Source: JANMEB01 sp041745295
GTDB lineage: Bacteria; Planctomycetota; Planctomycetia; Pirellulales; Pirellulaceae
NCBI GenBank assembly: GCA_041745295.1
Contig: JBGTJE010000025.1
Span: forward strand, 1 to 64,000
Reading direction: 5' to 3'
Length of the DNA stretch: 64,000 nt
How positions within the stretch are numbered: position 1 is the stretch's first letter; each line of letters starts with the position of its first letter. Under the pieces are notes generated by a model. The model ran no database searches. It saw nothing but the letters and a program-made list of their open reading frames with translations, and was not told where the DNA came from. This document shows, one piece after another, positions 35,851 to 45,228 of the stretch. The translations under genes were made by a program, and so were the position numbers.

Positions 35851-37299
35851 ATGGATCGATCAGCTTCGCTTTTCATGCTTTTGTTGCTCCTGACCAGTGC
35901 AACAGTTCGCGGCCAAGACTCCCCAATTTTGGCGACGATCGGCGACAACGGAGCGCCCGTGCACGGTGGCCCAGACGAAATCCACTACCAAACCAGCCAT
36001 CTGGAGCCCGAGGCCGAAGTCGAGATTTATCGCTTGGATCCAGGACGCTGGTGCGCGATTCGGCCGCCGGTAGATAGTTTTAGTTTGGTTCGTGCCGCAG
36101 CGATCGAATCGCTCGACGAAGCAAGTGGTATCGGAACGATCGCCGCGGACGACGAACAATGCTGGATCGGTACGATGATGGGCCAGGTGGACGAGCCGAT
36201 GTGGCAGCTCAAGCTAAAGCGAGGAGAACGAGTCCACGTGCTGGGGACGATCGCTTCGACGGACGATCCGACGCAAGCCGAGTGGATTCAGGTTGCTCCT
36301 CCCCCGGGTGAATTCCGTTGGATTCGTTGGTCCGATTTGGACGAATCATCGCAACAACGCGCGCTCGAGTATTTTGAACGCCGTCCCGGCGCCGATACCG
36401 AATCCGAGGCCAAGACCATCTTGCGGCGTGAGCGCCCCATGCCCCCTGCCGTTCCCACAGAGAATTTTGCTTCGCCGCAAGTCGAGCGGGGAGTCGTTAC
36501 GCAGGCCCGTTATGACGAACGCGACGAGCCTCGCAAGACGGCGCAATCCACGCAACCGAACGGTAAATGGCGTCAACCACAGCGCCGACGGAGCTTTGGC
36601 GATGTCAGTCTCAGTAGCGCGTCGATCGCCAACAATGTGACCCCGTTTGTTGCCCCCGATCCAACGCGTCGCATGGAAGCGACACCTCCGCCTTCGACGG
36701 CAACGCAGACTTCGCCGCAAGGTCCCACCATTTGGCCGCGCCCCTTTCAAGAACTTGATTTGCGGCTTTCGATGGAGATCCTCAAAGAACCTGGTCAATG
36801 GCAACTGGACTCGATCGCTGCGGACGTCATGAAAACCAAACAGTCCGCCGTTCCGTCGGACGCTGCCATCGCCGACCATTTGTTGAGCAAGATTCGGCAA
36901 TTTCAAAGTATCCAAGGTTCAGCCCCGCGCGCTACCGCGAACTCAGGTCCTGCGCAAATTCAAGGAGTCGTCGCAGTGGTCGGCCAAGAGGCGATTCCGC
37001 TGTTGCGAATTTCACCCGATCCAACCACGGGAACAGGTGCGGATTATTCGAAAACGTTCGACGCCTACGGGTGGCTCAACGAGCTCGTGCGCGACGAGGG
37101 CATGGGCCAAACGACTTTCGTCTTGCAAGATGACAGTGGCAAGATCACGCATTTGGTTGCGGCCACTCCCGGGTTGAATTTGCACCGATATCTCAAAACC
37201 AAAATTGGAATCGTCGGTCAAAAAGGCTTTCACCAAAGCATGAACCTCGACCACGTCACGGCCGAACGAATCGTCAATCTGGATACGGTCCGCCGATAG
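35851..37299 (+). CDS. Exported SH3-like-domain protein of unknown function
   Basis: The ATG at 35851 starts a signal peptide (MDRSASLFMLLLLLTSATVRG) and gives 482 aa; the frame is open from 35818. The N-terminal half has two SH3b-like segments (PVHGGPDEIHYQTSHLEPEAEVEIYRLDPGRWCAIRPP and LKRGERVHVLGTIASTDDPTQAEWIQVAPPPGEFRWI). A Pro/Thr-rich linker (~200-320) follows. A C-terminal part includes IQGVVAVVGQEAIPLLRISPD and FDAYGWLNELVRDEGMGQTTFVLQDDSGKITH. It looks like a periplasmic or cell-wall-associated protein. It is a single gene. Confidence 0.82.
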   Translation: MDRSASLFMLLLLLTSATVRGQDSPILATIGDNGAPVHGGPDEIHYQTSHLEPEAEVEIYRLDPGRWCAIRPPVDSFSLVRAAAIESLDEASGIGTIAADDEQCWIGTMMGQVDEPMWQLKLKRGERVHVLGTIASTDDPTQAEWIQVAPPPGEFRWIRWSDLDESSQQRALEYFERRPGADTESEAKTILRRERPMPPAVPTENFASPQVERGVVTQARYDERDEPRKTAQSTQPNGKWRQPQRRRSFGDVSLSSASIANNVTPFVAPDPTRRMEATPPPSTATQTSPQGPTIWPRPFQELDLRLSMEILKEPGQWQLDSIAADVMKTKQSAVPSDAAIADHLLSKIRQFQSIQGSAPRATANSGPAQIQGVVAVVGQEAIPLLRISPDPTTGTGADYSKTFDAYGWLNELVRDEGMGQTTFVLQDDSGKITHLVAATPGLNLHRYLKTKIGIVGQKGFHQSMNLDHVTAERIVNLDTVRR

Positions 37300-37689
37300 A
37301 GATCCGTGGGTGCGTTTTGCCGTTGCGCATTTCTTGTTCCCTCTCCCCCAATCTGCACGCGGCAATCTGCAAGATGTCGTTTCGCGTAAATGCGCGCGCA
37401 AATTCGGGGAGAGGGAATAAGAAGCGCGACCGATCGATTCCGTGCAATGACTTGGCTGATAGCAATCCAGTGAAACGGCTACGTCTTTGGGCAAACTGCG
37501 CCCTCTCTTGGACCTGGGAAACTTCGAGCGAATGTGTCGCGAGTCGCTGCCACGGACAATCGACTTTTTGGGCGGGTCGTTTCAATTTTTAGTGCGCTGC
37601 GATCGATTTCGCGTCCGACTATCTATCAAGTAACCGGACATTAGCGAGGCTCACGCTACGCGACGGCGTTGGTCCAACCTGAGGTATTC
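37300..37689. other. Gap with a C-rich/G-rich hairpin
   Basis: TTCCCTCTCCCC at 37338-37349 faces GGGGAGAGGGAA at 37411-37422 across about 60 bp with GCGCGCAAATT words. The rest shows no gene. GAGGT at 37681-37685 is the likely ribosome site of the next gene. Confidence 0.5.
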
Positions 37690-38583
37690 GTGCTGGGGGG
37701 CGGGGCGTTGAGTTGTTTGCGACTGATACTTCTAGCAGTCGCGTGCATTTGGTTCGCCCTGGGCGAGAATCGAGTGCGCGCAGACGAGCCCGGCCTGGGC
37801 TCGTCGTCCCGAGCTGCGCGGCAGCAAGCCATTGCATTGATCCCTTTCGATCAGCTCAATCCGCAAACCGCTAAAGGCATCCGCGACGTAGTGCAGGGGG
37901 CCAGCGTCTTTCGCCGACTGCCGGTCACCGCGATTCAAACCGATCCGGATTTGTATTTGTTCTTGGTGCGCTACCCGGAAGTCGTGGTCGACATTTGGCG
38001 GATGATGGGCGTTTCGAATATGACCGCCAAACGGACGGGGCAATACACGTTGTCGGCCAACGACGGATCGGGAACCACCAGCACGATCGATTTGGTCTAT
38101 GGGACTCCGACGCTTCACGTTTACTATGCCGACGGCGGATATAACGGGCCCCGGATCCTAAAACCCATCCAGGCCAAGAGCGTCATCGTCTTGCAATCGG
38201 AATATACACGAGGCCCCGATGGTGCGCCGGTGGCGACAAGTCGTCTCGATGTGTTTCTCGACATCGAAAACGCCGCAGCCGATTGGATTGCTCGAACGGT
38301 TCATCCGCTGTTCGCCAGCACGGCCGATCACAATTTTGTGGAGTCGCTCAAGTTTGTCGAAAAATTGTCCAAGACAACGATGGAAAATGGGCCGGGTGTC
38401 CAAGGCATGTCGCGGAAGTTGACGACGGTTCATCCCGAAGTCCGAGCTCGATTTTCTCAAATCGCGGGCATCGTTTACGAGCGCTACACGTTTCCTGAGG
38501 TTGCTCCCACGCCACAGACGGTTCGCCAATCCAATTACCAATTGAATCGCGAGTCCCCCTCGGGACGAAGTCCGCCGCGGTAG
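37690..38583 (+). CDS. Exported protein of unknown function
   Basis: The GTG at 37690 is chosen because GAGGT precedes it and a signal peptide follows (ALSCLRLILLAVACIWFALG..VRA); TTG at 37669 or 37708 are alternatives. About 297 aa. The mature part includes FDQLNPQTAKGIRDVVQGASVFRRLPVTAIQTD, YLFLVRYPEVVVDIWRMMGVSNM and TLHVYYADGGYNGP. No catalytic motif is seen. The tail is Ser/Pro/Arg-rich. I do not recognise the family; the planctomycete context suggests a conserved exported protein. Confidence 0.78.
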   Translation: MLGGGALSCLRLILLAVACIWFALGENRVRADEPGLGSSSRAARQQAIALIPFDQLNPQTAKGIRDVVQGASVFRRLPVTAIQTDPDLYLFLVRYPEVVVDIWRMMGVSNMTAKRTGQYTLSANDGSGTTSTIDLVYGTPTLHVYYADGGYNGPRILKPIQAKSVIVLQSEYTRGPDGAPVATSRLDVFLDIENAAADWIARTVHPLFASTADHNFVESLKFVEKLSKTTMENGPGVQGMSRKLTTVHPEVRARFSQIAGIVYERYTFPEVAPTPQTVRQSNYQLNRESPSGRSPPR

Positions 38584-38650
38584 CGTATATTTGCGCGTCA
38601 AGCTAACCGTTTGGCAATGTCGCCGTTCGCTCCGCAAACGGGCGTTTTAG

Positions 38651-38819
38651 CATAGTCGCCTTTCGCTCTCCGAAAGAACGCCCATTCGCGGAGAGGCTGT
38701 GAATTTATTCGTACGATGGCCTTTCCAGGCCGTCGATCAACCGGAAAACGACGGCCCCGAAGGGCCGCGTTACATCCAAACTTAATAAATTCACGAGCTA
38801 GGAGCGAAAGGCGACTATG
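38651..38819. repeat. Nested inverted repeat of 169 bp
   Basis: The outer arms CATAGTCGCCTTTCGCTC (38651-38668) and the inverted GAGCGAAAGGCGACTATG (38802-38819) match perfectly. Inner arms GTGAATTTATT and AATAAATTCAC nest within them. The centre holds CGATGGCC..GGCCGTCG and CGGCCC-TTCG-GGGCCG hairpins. A related GTCGCC.TTCGCTC word lies just upstream at 38619-38633. No protein is encoded. Confidence 0.8.
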
Positions 38820-38844
38820 GTCGATTCAACAATCAAGCGTCTTC

Positions 38845-39711
38845 TTATTTCCACTGCGGCCACAATTTTTCAGCCCACGGTGAACGGACTGCGTCGCCGA
38901 GAGAAATCCGGAAATCGTCGGCTCGCTTCTCGATTTGTCGGTTGATTCTTTCGACGATTCTTGGCTCTTCGGCCGCAGCGAGGTCGTCCAATTGCACCTC
39001 GACCAACTGCGTGACTTGCTCGGCGAACTCGCCGCCGATCTTGCTTACTCGTTTGACGTCGAAGTGTTCTACATGTAAGTCGGCAGCGGTCGCCTTGGGT
39101 CGAAAAATCACATCCGGCGGAAGCTTTTGCGAATCAAGGGTGCTCGACAATTCCCACGAGACCGTCAGGCGAATCTTGGCTTCCGTGTCGACGCTGAGGC
39201 TGTAGAGTTGGACCCCGTTGACCCACCGGGCTTGTCGCACTTCGGCAGCCAACGGCACGACAAACGTCAAATCAAAGGCGATCCCCGCGCTGCTGCCGGC
39301 GTGCACGTTGGTGAGCTCGACCGAAAATTGATGCTCGGGATCGACGAGTTGGGCGGAGTATTTTCTCCACACGCCGTGATTAACGCTCGTCCAGGCTCGT
39401 TTCGTTTCCAGCTTCCATCCTTCGCGACGCAATCGAACGCCATCCCAACGTCGTAATGTCTTACCCCAAGCCTCGGTGTCGTTATACTCGTGGGGAATGC
39501 TGTCCACTACGAGCTTTGTGATCAAGTGATTGATCGCATTCGCGGATGGATCCGCTGGAACCGCAATCGCGTCTTGAGTTACGATCGGTGACGTGACGAC
39601 GATCGGAACGGGCGGCCGGTCTTGCGGAGTCGCAACAACGGCGTTGACCGGTAAAAGTAATCCGATCATCGCGAGGTGAAGGAAAATGCAAATTGATCGG
39701 TAAAAATGCAC
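38845..39711 (-). CDS. Exported protein of unknown function
   Basis: The product is 288 aa with a signal peptide (ICIFLHLAMIGLLLPVNAVVA). A Pro-rich stretch is followed by a helical segment (NAINHLITKLVVDSIPHEYNDTEAWGKTLRRWDGVRL) and a beta-rich part (YSAQLVDPEHQFSVELTNVH, GIAFDLTFVVPL, IRLTVSWELSSTLD). A charged helix near the C-terminus ends in WAEKLWPQWK. The pattern suggests a periplasmic or outer-membrane-associated protein. The family is not recognised. Confidence 0.75.
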   Translation of the reverse strand: MHFYRSICIFLHLAMIGLLLPVNAVVATPQDRPPVPIVVTSPIVTQDAIAVPADPSANAINHLITKLVVDSIPHEYNDTEAWGKTLRRWDGVRLRREGWKLETKRAWTSVNHGVWRKYSAQLVDPEHQFSVELTNVHAGSSAGIAFDLTFVVPLAAEVRQARWVNGVQLYSLSVDTEAKIRLTVSWELSSTLDSQKLPPDVIFRPKATAADLHVEHFDVKRVSKIGGEFAEQVTQLVEVQLDDLAAAEEPRIVERINRQIEKRADDFRISLGDAVRSPWAEKLWPQWK

Positions 39712-40032
39712 CAGCGGAAACTTCCATTTTCGAAAACCCGCGCAAACCCAAAACGTCGCGGCGGTTTGGAATTTTAGCAGGCCATCCGGAAAGAAACCGG
39801 TCCAATACTCGCCGGTTCAGGGCGTCTTCACCGAAAAACAGCACGTGCGGAGCCAGTGTTCGAGAGTCATTTTTGAGCCAAGGCCGACCAGGGCAGGGGC
39901 GTGATCGCGGTGTCGGCAAGATAGCGCCAATTTGCGGCCGTAGCGGGGCAGTCAACGCCACTTTCCGAGTTTACAATGAAAGGCAGGGATCGAGAGATTG
40001 TCGAGCTGCCGCAAGAACGGGAGAGCAGAGAA
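39712..40032. other. Divergent gap, nothing recognised
   Basis: This 321-bp stretch separates divergent genes and should contain both promoters. I see no ORF with coding character, no strong repeat and no clear boxes. Confidence 0.45.
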
Positions 40033-40896
40033 ATGAGTGCATTGCGAATTGTAAGTATTTGTTCAATTTTGGCCTGGGGAGCCGTGGCCGGAGCTTGGGC
40101 CGACGACGATCAGGCGATCGAAGCGTTTGGATTGGGCGTTCATTCCTATTTCGGCGGAAACTTCGAAATCGCGAACCAACAACTCTCGGCGGCGATCGAG
40201 GCCAACACCGGCGATCCGCGACCTTATTTTTTCCGCGGCCTCGTTCAGCAACGGATGGAGCAGCCAAAGCTAGCGAGCGGCGATTTTAAAAAAGGTGCCG
40301 AGATTGAATGGGGTTCCGTCGGACAATCCTTCGACGTCGACGATTCTTTAGAGCGAATCCAAGGCCCGATCCGTCTCGAAATCGAAAAGTATCGCCGCGA
40401 GGCTGCAGTCCGCGCCAAGCAACTGCGACAGGCTTCGAATGCGTCTGTCGATCAAAGGGGCCAAGCCAAGGGCCTTTCACGCGGTGCCCCACTCGACCCA
40501 CGGAACCTGCCCGACGTGTCTCAAGTCGTCGACGCGACAATTCCATTTCCCGACGTCTCGGCGAAGCCATATTTCCCGCCAGCCAAAACGACCGAAGAGG
40601 TACAAGCGACTCGGATCGAGCCCCGAAAAGTAAACGCTCAGCCGCAAACACCTCCGACGCAATCAGCCGACGACCCGTTCAACACCGGCAACAAAACTGC
40701 CAAGCCTGCCGACGCGCAAGAGATGAAGGATCCGGATAAGGATCAGAATCCGCCGCCGAGCGACGACGATCCGTTCGGCGGCGACAAAGATACCGGCAAT
40801 ACAGATTCAAATAAGGATGGCGGCAACGAGCCCGATCCGAAACCGGATGAAGGCGAAAAGCCCGATTCCAAAGACGATCCGTTTGGTGGTGGTTAG
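40033..40896 (+). CDS. Exported TPR-like protein with acidic DDPFGG tail
   Basis: The ATG at 40033 starts a signal peptide (MSALRIVSICSILAWGAVAGAWA) and gives 287 aa. Residues ~25-85 look like two TPR-type helices pairs (DQAIEAFGLGVHSYFGGNFEIANQQLSAAIEANTGDPRPYFFRGLVQQRM). The tail is acidic, Pro-rich and probably disordered, with repeated DDPF words (DDPFNTG, DDPFGGD, DDPFGGG at the very end). The repeat suggests a short binding motif presented several times (inference). Confidence 0.82.
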   Translation: MSALRIVSICSILAWGAVAGAWADDDQAIEAFGLGVHSYFGGNFEIANQQLSAAIEANTGDPRPYFFRGLVQQRMEQPKLASGDFKKGAEIEWGSVGQSFDVDDSLERIQGPIRLEIEKYRREAAVRAKQLRQASNASVDQRGQAKGLSRGAPLDPRNLPDVSQVVDATIPFPDVSAKPYFPPAKTTEEVQATRIEPRKVNAQPQTPPTQSADDPFNTGNKTAKPADAQEMKDPDKDQNPPPSDDDPFGGDKDTGNTDSNKDGGNEPDPKPDEGEKPDSKDDPFGGG

Positions 40897-41111
40897 AAAC
40901 GATTTCAAATCCCGCGAGGCAAGAATTCCGTCGTACTGCCGCAATCGTCTTTCTTTGTTTAACCCGCGCAGCGTCTGTCATCGCGGCTTGGCGAAACCAA
41001 GCGGTATGGCAGGCAGCCTTTTCCGGCTCCCCACGCGGCTGCGCCGATTATACAAGGATGTCTGCCCGATCTGCGTAGCCCTTCGATCGCGTGAGCGTTG
41101 CCCAAGAACAG

Positions 41112-41176
41112 CACTGGCAGATCCAGTGGCACACAAGACAGAACCGATTTTCCGTGTGCCACTGGCTCTGCCAGTG
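41112..41176. repeat. Inverted GTGTGC hairpin pair, family 3, copy c
   Basis: The unit is nearly identical to copy a (29627-29691), including the GATTTTCCGT centre and the CCCAAGAACAG word just before it. The rest of the 40897-41496 gap shows no separate gene; a frame joined to glgX is open across part of it. Confidence 0.8.
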
Positions 41177-41496
41177 CTTTGAAGTCACTTTTTGCACAAA
41201 GCCGATTGCATGGCGCATTTGGCCTACATTACGATTGTGCGCCATGACCCGAATAATTGGTCGTTTCCGCAGGTTGTAAAAGGCACGTTTGCCAGGTCGG
41301 GCATGATTGGAATCTCTTACGGGGCTACATTCTCCTAGCTGATCCACGCGACAAACAAACTCGAATCGACCGTCACCCGCGCGTGCTGAAATTGGCGAAC
41401 GGATCGATGAAAGATCATCCGCTTCGTGCACGCGTGATATGTTTTTCCGTCGCGGACCGCGCTTCGCAGGTTTGGCACGGAGAATTCGCCTTGTTG

Positions 41497-43578
41497 ATGC
41501 AAATGCAACACACCCATCCCGATCTGCAATTGTCCCACATCTTGCCGTACGGCGCCTTGTTGCACGATTCGGGCGTTCAATTCGTGCTGTTCAGTCGAAA
41601 CGCGACCGAGATTCGCCTCCTGCTTTACAATCGGGTCGAAGATCTCGAGCCGAGCGAGATCATCCATTTTGACCGGAAGACCGATCGTTGGGGAAATATC
41701 TGGAGCATCTTTGTCCCCGGCATGGTCGCGGGGCAACTCTATCATTTTCAAGCTAATGGTCCGTTTGACCCGGTCCGGGGGATGCGATTCGATTCGAATG
41801 CGCGGTTGATCGACCCATACGCCAAGGCTTTGGCAGGTGAATTTCAATCGGGAGTCGACGGAATATTGCGGCCTCCCAAGTGCGTCGTGGTCGACGACTA
41901 TTTCGATTGGGCGGGCGACCGGCACTTGCAGCGCCACATGTCCGAGACGGTGATTTACGAGCTCCACGTGCGTGGCTTTACTAAGCACTCCAGCAGCGGT
42001 GCGAAAAACCCCGGCACCTACCTCGGTGTCATCGAAAAAATTCCCTATTTGAAATCGCTGGGTGTAACCGCGGTCGAACTCATGCCGGTCCATGAGTTTC
42101 CCACCAATGAATTCGATGGCGCAGCGCCGATTCGCACGACGTATTGGGGCTACGACCCGCTGGCGTTCTTCGCGCCGCACCGCGGATATGCCGCCAGCCA
42201 AGCCCCCGGAGCGCAGGTCAACGAATTTAAGCAGATGGTCAAAGCACTACACGCTGCTGGGATCGAAGTCATTTTGGACGTGGTCTTCAATCACACCTGC
42301 GAGGGCAATCACCTCGGCCCTACGTTGAGCTTTAAGGGCCTGGAAAACTCGGTCTATTACATGCTGGAGGCCGACAACTCGTTCTACAAAAACTACTCGG
42401 GATGCGGAAATACGATCAATGGCAATCATCCAGTCGTGCGCGAGATGATCTTTCATTGCTTGCGACATTGGGTGCACAACTTCCACGTCGACGGATTTCG
42501 CTTTGATTTGGCCTCGATCCTCAGCCGCGATCGGACCGGTAAGCTCGTGCCAAACCCGCCCTTAGTCGAAGCAATCGGTGAAGACCCGCTGTTGGCCGAT
42601 ACGAAAATCATCGCCGAGGCGTGGGACGCCGCCGGCGCCTACCAAGTCGGCTCGTTTGGCGACGACCGCTGGGCGGAATGGAACGGTCGATACCGCGACG
42701 ACGTGCGCCGATTTTGGCGCGGCGACCAAGGATTGCAGGGCGCTTTGGCAACGCGACTCTCCGGCTCGAGCGATCTCTACCAGCCGGGGGGACGCCCTCC
42801 CTGTTCGAGCATCAACTTCATTTCTTCCCACGACGGATTTACGCTCAACGACTTAGTCACCTACCGCGAGAAACACAATCGCGCCAACGGCGAAGATAAC
42901 CGCGATGGCGAAGATCAAAACTTCAGCGATAACAACGGCCTCGAAGGCTCGACTGTCGATCCGGCCATCGAAGCCATTCGGGCAAGGCAGATTCGAAATT
43001 TCCTGGCTACGCTGTTGCTCAGTCAAGGCGTTCCGATGATCCCAGCCGGAGACGAATGCCGCCGAACGCAACAAGGCAACAATAACGCGTATTGCCAAGA
43101 CAACGAAATTTCCTGGTTTGACTGGAAGCTGGTCGAAAGCAATGCGGACTTAGTGCGGTTTTGCCGCGAGCTAATTCGCTTTCGACATTTGCAACCCACC
43201 GTACGCCGAAAGCACTTTTTGACCGGCAAGATGAACGGCCGCAGCCACCTGCCCGACGTGAGTTGGTTCAATACATTGGGCCATCCAGTCGAATGGAGCT
43301 CGACCAGATCGACCCTTTCGTTTCTTCTGTCCGCGCCTCCCGAGTCGGAAGATACTCAACTCTTGGGGCGCGACGTGTACGCGTTGCTCAATCCCTCACC
43401 CGATATCGCCGAGTTTCAGACGCCACACTTCCTGTCGTTCAAAGACTGGAAGCTGTTTGTCGATACTTCGCGCGAAAGTCCCGACGACGTGTTCCCCAAT
43501 TTCGCCGGCCCCCAAATGCCGCGCCAAAAAAGGATCACCGTCGCAGCCAAATCAATGATGGTTTACGTCCGGCCGTGA
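41497..43578 (+). CDS. glgX: Glycogen debranching enzyme GlgX
   Basis: The product is 693 aa from the ATG at 41497. That start leaves about 26 residues before GVQFVLFSRNATEI, as in E. coli GlgX; ATG 41407 and upstream codons are possible. The CBM48 domain (~1-130) precedes the GH13 barrel. GH13 motifs: DVVFNHT (region I), DGFRFDLAS with the nucleophile Asp (II), IIAEAWDAAG with the acid Glu (III) and FISSHDGFTLND with the third Asp (IV). It hydrolyses alpha-1,6 branches of glycogen limit dextrins in the cytoplasm. No glgP or glgC is adjacent. Confidence 0.95.
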   Translation: MQMQHTHPDLQLSHILPYGALLHDSGVQFVLFSRNATEIRLLLYNRVEDLEPSEIIHFDRKTDRWGNIWSIFVPGMVAGQLYHFQANGPFDPVRGMRFDSNARLIDPYAKALAGEFQSGVDGILRPPKCVVVDDYFDWAGDRHLQRHMSETVIYELHVRGFTKHSSSGAKNPGTYLGVIEKIPYLKSLGVTAVELMPVHEFPTNEFDGAAPIRTTYWGYDPLAFFAPHRGYAASQAPGAQVNEFKQMVKALHAAGIEVILDVVFNHTCEGNHLGPTLSFKGLENSVYYMLEADNSFYKNYSGCGNTINGNHPVVREMIFHCLRHWVHNFHVDGFRFDLASILSRDRTGKLVPNPPLVEAIGEDPLLADTKIIAEAWDAAGAYQVGSFGDDRWAEWNGRYRDDVRRFWRGDQGLQGALATRLSGSSDLYQPGGRPPCSSINFISSHDGFTLNDLVTYREKHNRANGEDNRDGEDQNFSDNNGLEGSTVDPAIEAIRARQIRNFLATLLLSQGVPMIPAGDECRRTQQGNNNAYCQDNEISWFDWKLVESNADLVRFCRELIRFRHLQPTVRRKHFLTGKMNGRSHLPDVSWFNTLGHPVEWSSTRSTLSFLLSAPPESEDTQLLGRDVYALLNPSPDIAEFQTPHFLSFKDWKLFVDTSRESPDDVFPNFAGPQMPRQKRITVAAKSMMVYVRP

Positions 43579-43589
43579 TTCTAGGCTCT

Positions 43590-43710
43590 GTGTGCCACTG
43601 ACTCTGCCAGTGTTCGACGGAAGGTTGGGTTTATTTGGTGCGAAGTCAGGCTTCCTAGTGCCGGAACGAATTGTTCGAAATACATACTGGCAGAGCCAGT
43701 GGCACACAAG
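43590..43710. repeat. Inverted GTGTGC hairpin pair, family 3, copy d
   Basis: The left half is GTGTGC, CACTGAC-TCT-GCCAGTG (one A.C mismatch). The right half is the inverted CACTGGC-TCT-GCCAGTA form with GTGTGC foot, ending at 43710. The centre is longer than in the other copies (about 75 bp). Confidence 0.75.
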
Positions 43711-43762
43711 AATTAGGATTACTGCGAAACTTGGAAGACTGCCAAGCGTTGGCAGACCGCTG

Positions 43763-43852
43763 AGCCTTCGAAGGACGTGGTGAACTACCAATTCGCCCAG
43801 TGAATTCCCACGCCCTTTGAAGACTCAAGGACGTGCCACCCAAGAACCTGTT
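43763..43852. repeat. Inverted pair of CACGCCCTT hairpin repeats
   Basis: CACGCCCTTTGAAGACTC, then AAGGACGTGCCACCC, at 43809-43842 matches the repeat inside the E2 gene (21281-21318). A partial inverted copy, CTGAGCCTTCGAAGGACGTGG, lies at about 43760-43780. No gene is seen in the 43579-43962 gap. Confidence 0.7.
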
Positions 43853-43962
43853 CGCCGCACCCTTCGTTTCACCTCGCCGCGCGACGCAATTTTTTTAGTC
43901 AATTCCGAATTCGATGTCCAATTTTCGGTCGCGATGATCGGAGCGATCGATAAAATATCGGC

Positions 43963-45051
43963 ATGAATACCATATTTACATTGCCTTCGACCGACGAAAT
44001 GTACCAAGCCCTGGTGGACCGCGACGCGGAGTACGAGGGAGTCTTTTTTGTGGGCGTAACGACGACGGGCGTCTTTTGCCGACCGACTTGCTCGGCGCGA
44101 AAACCCAATCGCGACAATGTCCAGTTTTTTCCGACTTCGCGCGATGCACTGGCCGGCGGCTTCCGGCCTTGCAAACGCTGTCGCCCTTTGCACGCCAGCG
44201 GCGATTCGCCCGACTGGCTCGATCCCTTGCTCGAACGGATCGAACAAGAGCCCAATCGACGATGGACCGACCGCGACTTGTCTGTACTGCAGTTGGAGCC
44301 GACGCGCGTCCGACGGTGGTTCAAAGCAAACCATGGGATGACGTTTCAAGCGTATTCGCGCGCCCGGCGGCTTGGTCTGGCGTTGCACAAGCTGCATCGT
44401 CGTCTGGAGTCTGCGACCGACGCGGCAGGCAATCATGGATTCGAATCGTTGAGCGGATTTCGTGAAGCGTTTTGCCAATGGTTCGGCCATTCTCCCAGCG
44501 AGTCGGTGGCCGCCGAGTCGGCGGTGGTCGTGAATCGACTCTTGACGCCGCTGGGGCCGATGATTGCGGCCGTGACCAGCCGCGGAATTTGTTTGTTGGA
44601 GTTTGCCGATCGGCGGATGCTTGAAACACAATTTCAAAGACTGCGCAAGTTATTTCGGCGGCCCTTTGCCCTCGGACCAAACTCGTTGCTCGACCGATTG
44701 GAATTGGAACTCCAGCAGTATTTTTCCGGTGAACTCCGCGAGTTCTCCGTGCCGCTCGATTTGATTGGAACTGAGTTTCAAGGCAAAGTCTGGCGTCGGC
44801 TGCAGTCGATTCAGTATGCCGACACGATTAGCTACGAAACACTGGCCCGCGAGATTGGACTGCCCAAAGGCCAACGCGCCGTCGGCCGCGCCAACGGCGA
44901 CAACCGCGTTGCGATCATCGTTCCCTGTCATCGCGTCATTCGGAGCGATGGGGAACTTTGTGGTTATGGGGGCGGTATTTGGCGCAAACAATGGTTGCTC
45001 GACCACGAGCGCAAAGTTCGAGCGCACCATCCCGCCCATGCATCGCGTTAG
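43963..45051 (+). CDS. ada: Ada: methylated-DNA repair protein and transcription activator
   Basis: The 362-aa product has the full E. coli Ada layout. The N-terminal zinc domain has Cys39, Cys43, Cys70 and Cys73; Cys39 (in GVFCRPTC) is the phosphotriester acceptor. An AraC-type helix-turn-helix follows (~85-180). The C-terminal O6-methylguanine methyltransferase has Cys322 in IIVPCHRVI. It repairs alkylated DNA and, once methylated at Cys39, should activate its own promoter. No alkB or alkA is adjacent. The gene is preceded by a repeat-rich gap. Confidence 0.96.
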   Translation: MNTIFTLPSTDEMYQALVDRDAEYEGVFFVGVTTTGVFCRPTCSARKPNRDNVQFFPTSRDALAGGFRPCKRCRPLHASGDSPDWLDPLLERIEQEPNRRWTDRDLSVLQLEPTRVRRWFKANHGMTFQAYSRARRLGLALHKLHRRLESATDAAGNHGFESLSGFREAFCQWFGHSPSESVAAESAVVVNRLLTPLGPMIAAVTSRGICLLEFADRRMLETQFQRLRKLFRRPFALGPNSLLDRLELELQQYFSGELREFSVPLDLIGTEFQGKVWRRLQSIQYADTISYETLAREIGLPKGQRAVGRANGDNRVAIIVPCHRVIRSDGELCGYGGGIWRKQWLLDHERKVRAHHPAHASR

Positions 45052-45166
45052 TCCGGAGGTGTCTCTACTCCTCTCCTACTCCTACTCGAATTCAAATTTA
45101 CAAGCGAGATTAAGCACAGCAGGCGGTTGACTTTTTTCGAACTACTCGGATGCAATCGAGTACGAG

Positions 45167-45226
45167 TACCGCTTCGCCGAGTACGAGTACGAAAAGAAGC
45201 ACGGGCACGAACGTGCCGTTCTAACC
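45167..45226. repeat. GAGTACGAGTAC repeat and hairpin
   Basis: CGAGTACGAGTAC occurs twice in direct order (45168-45180 and 45188-45200). Then ACGGGCACG/CGTGCCGT pair around AA at 45208-45224. This fills the short gap between ada and the convergent minus-strand gene and might serve as a terminator for either. Confidence 0.55.
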
Positions 45227-45228
45227 CG

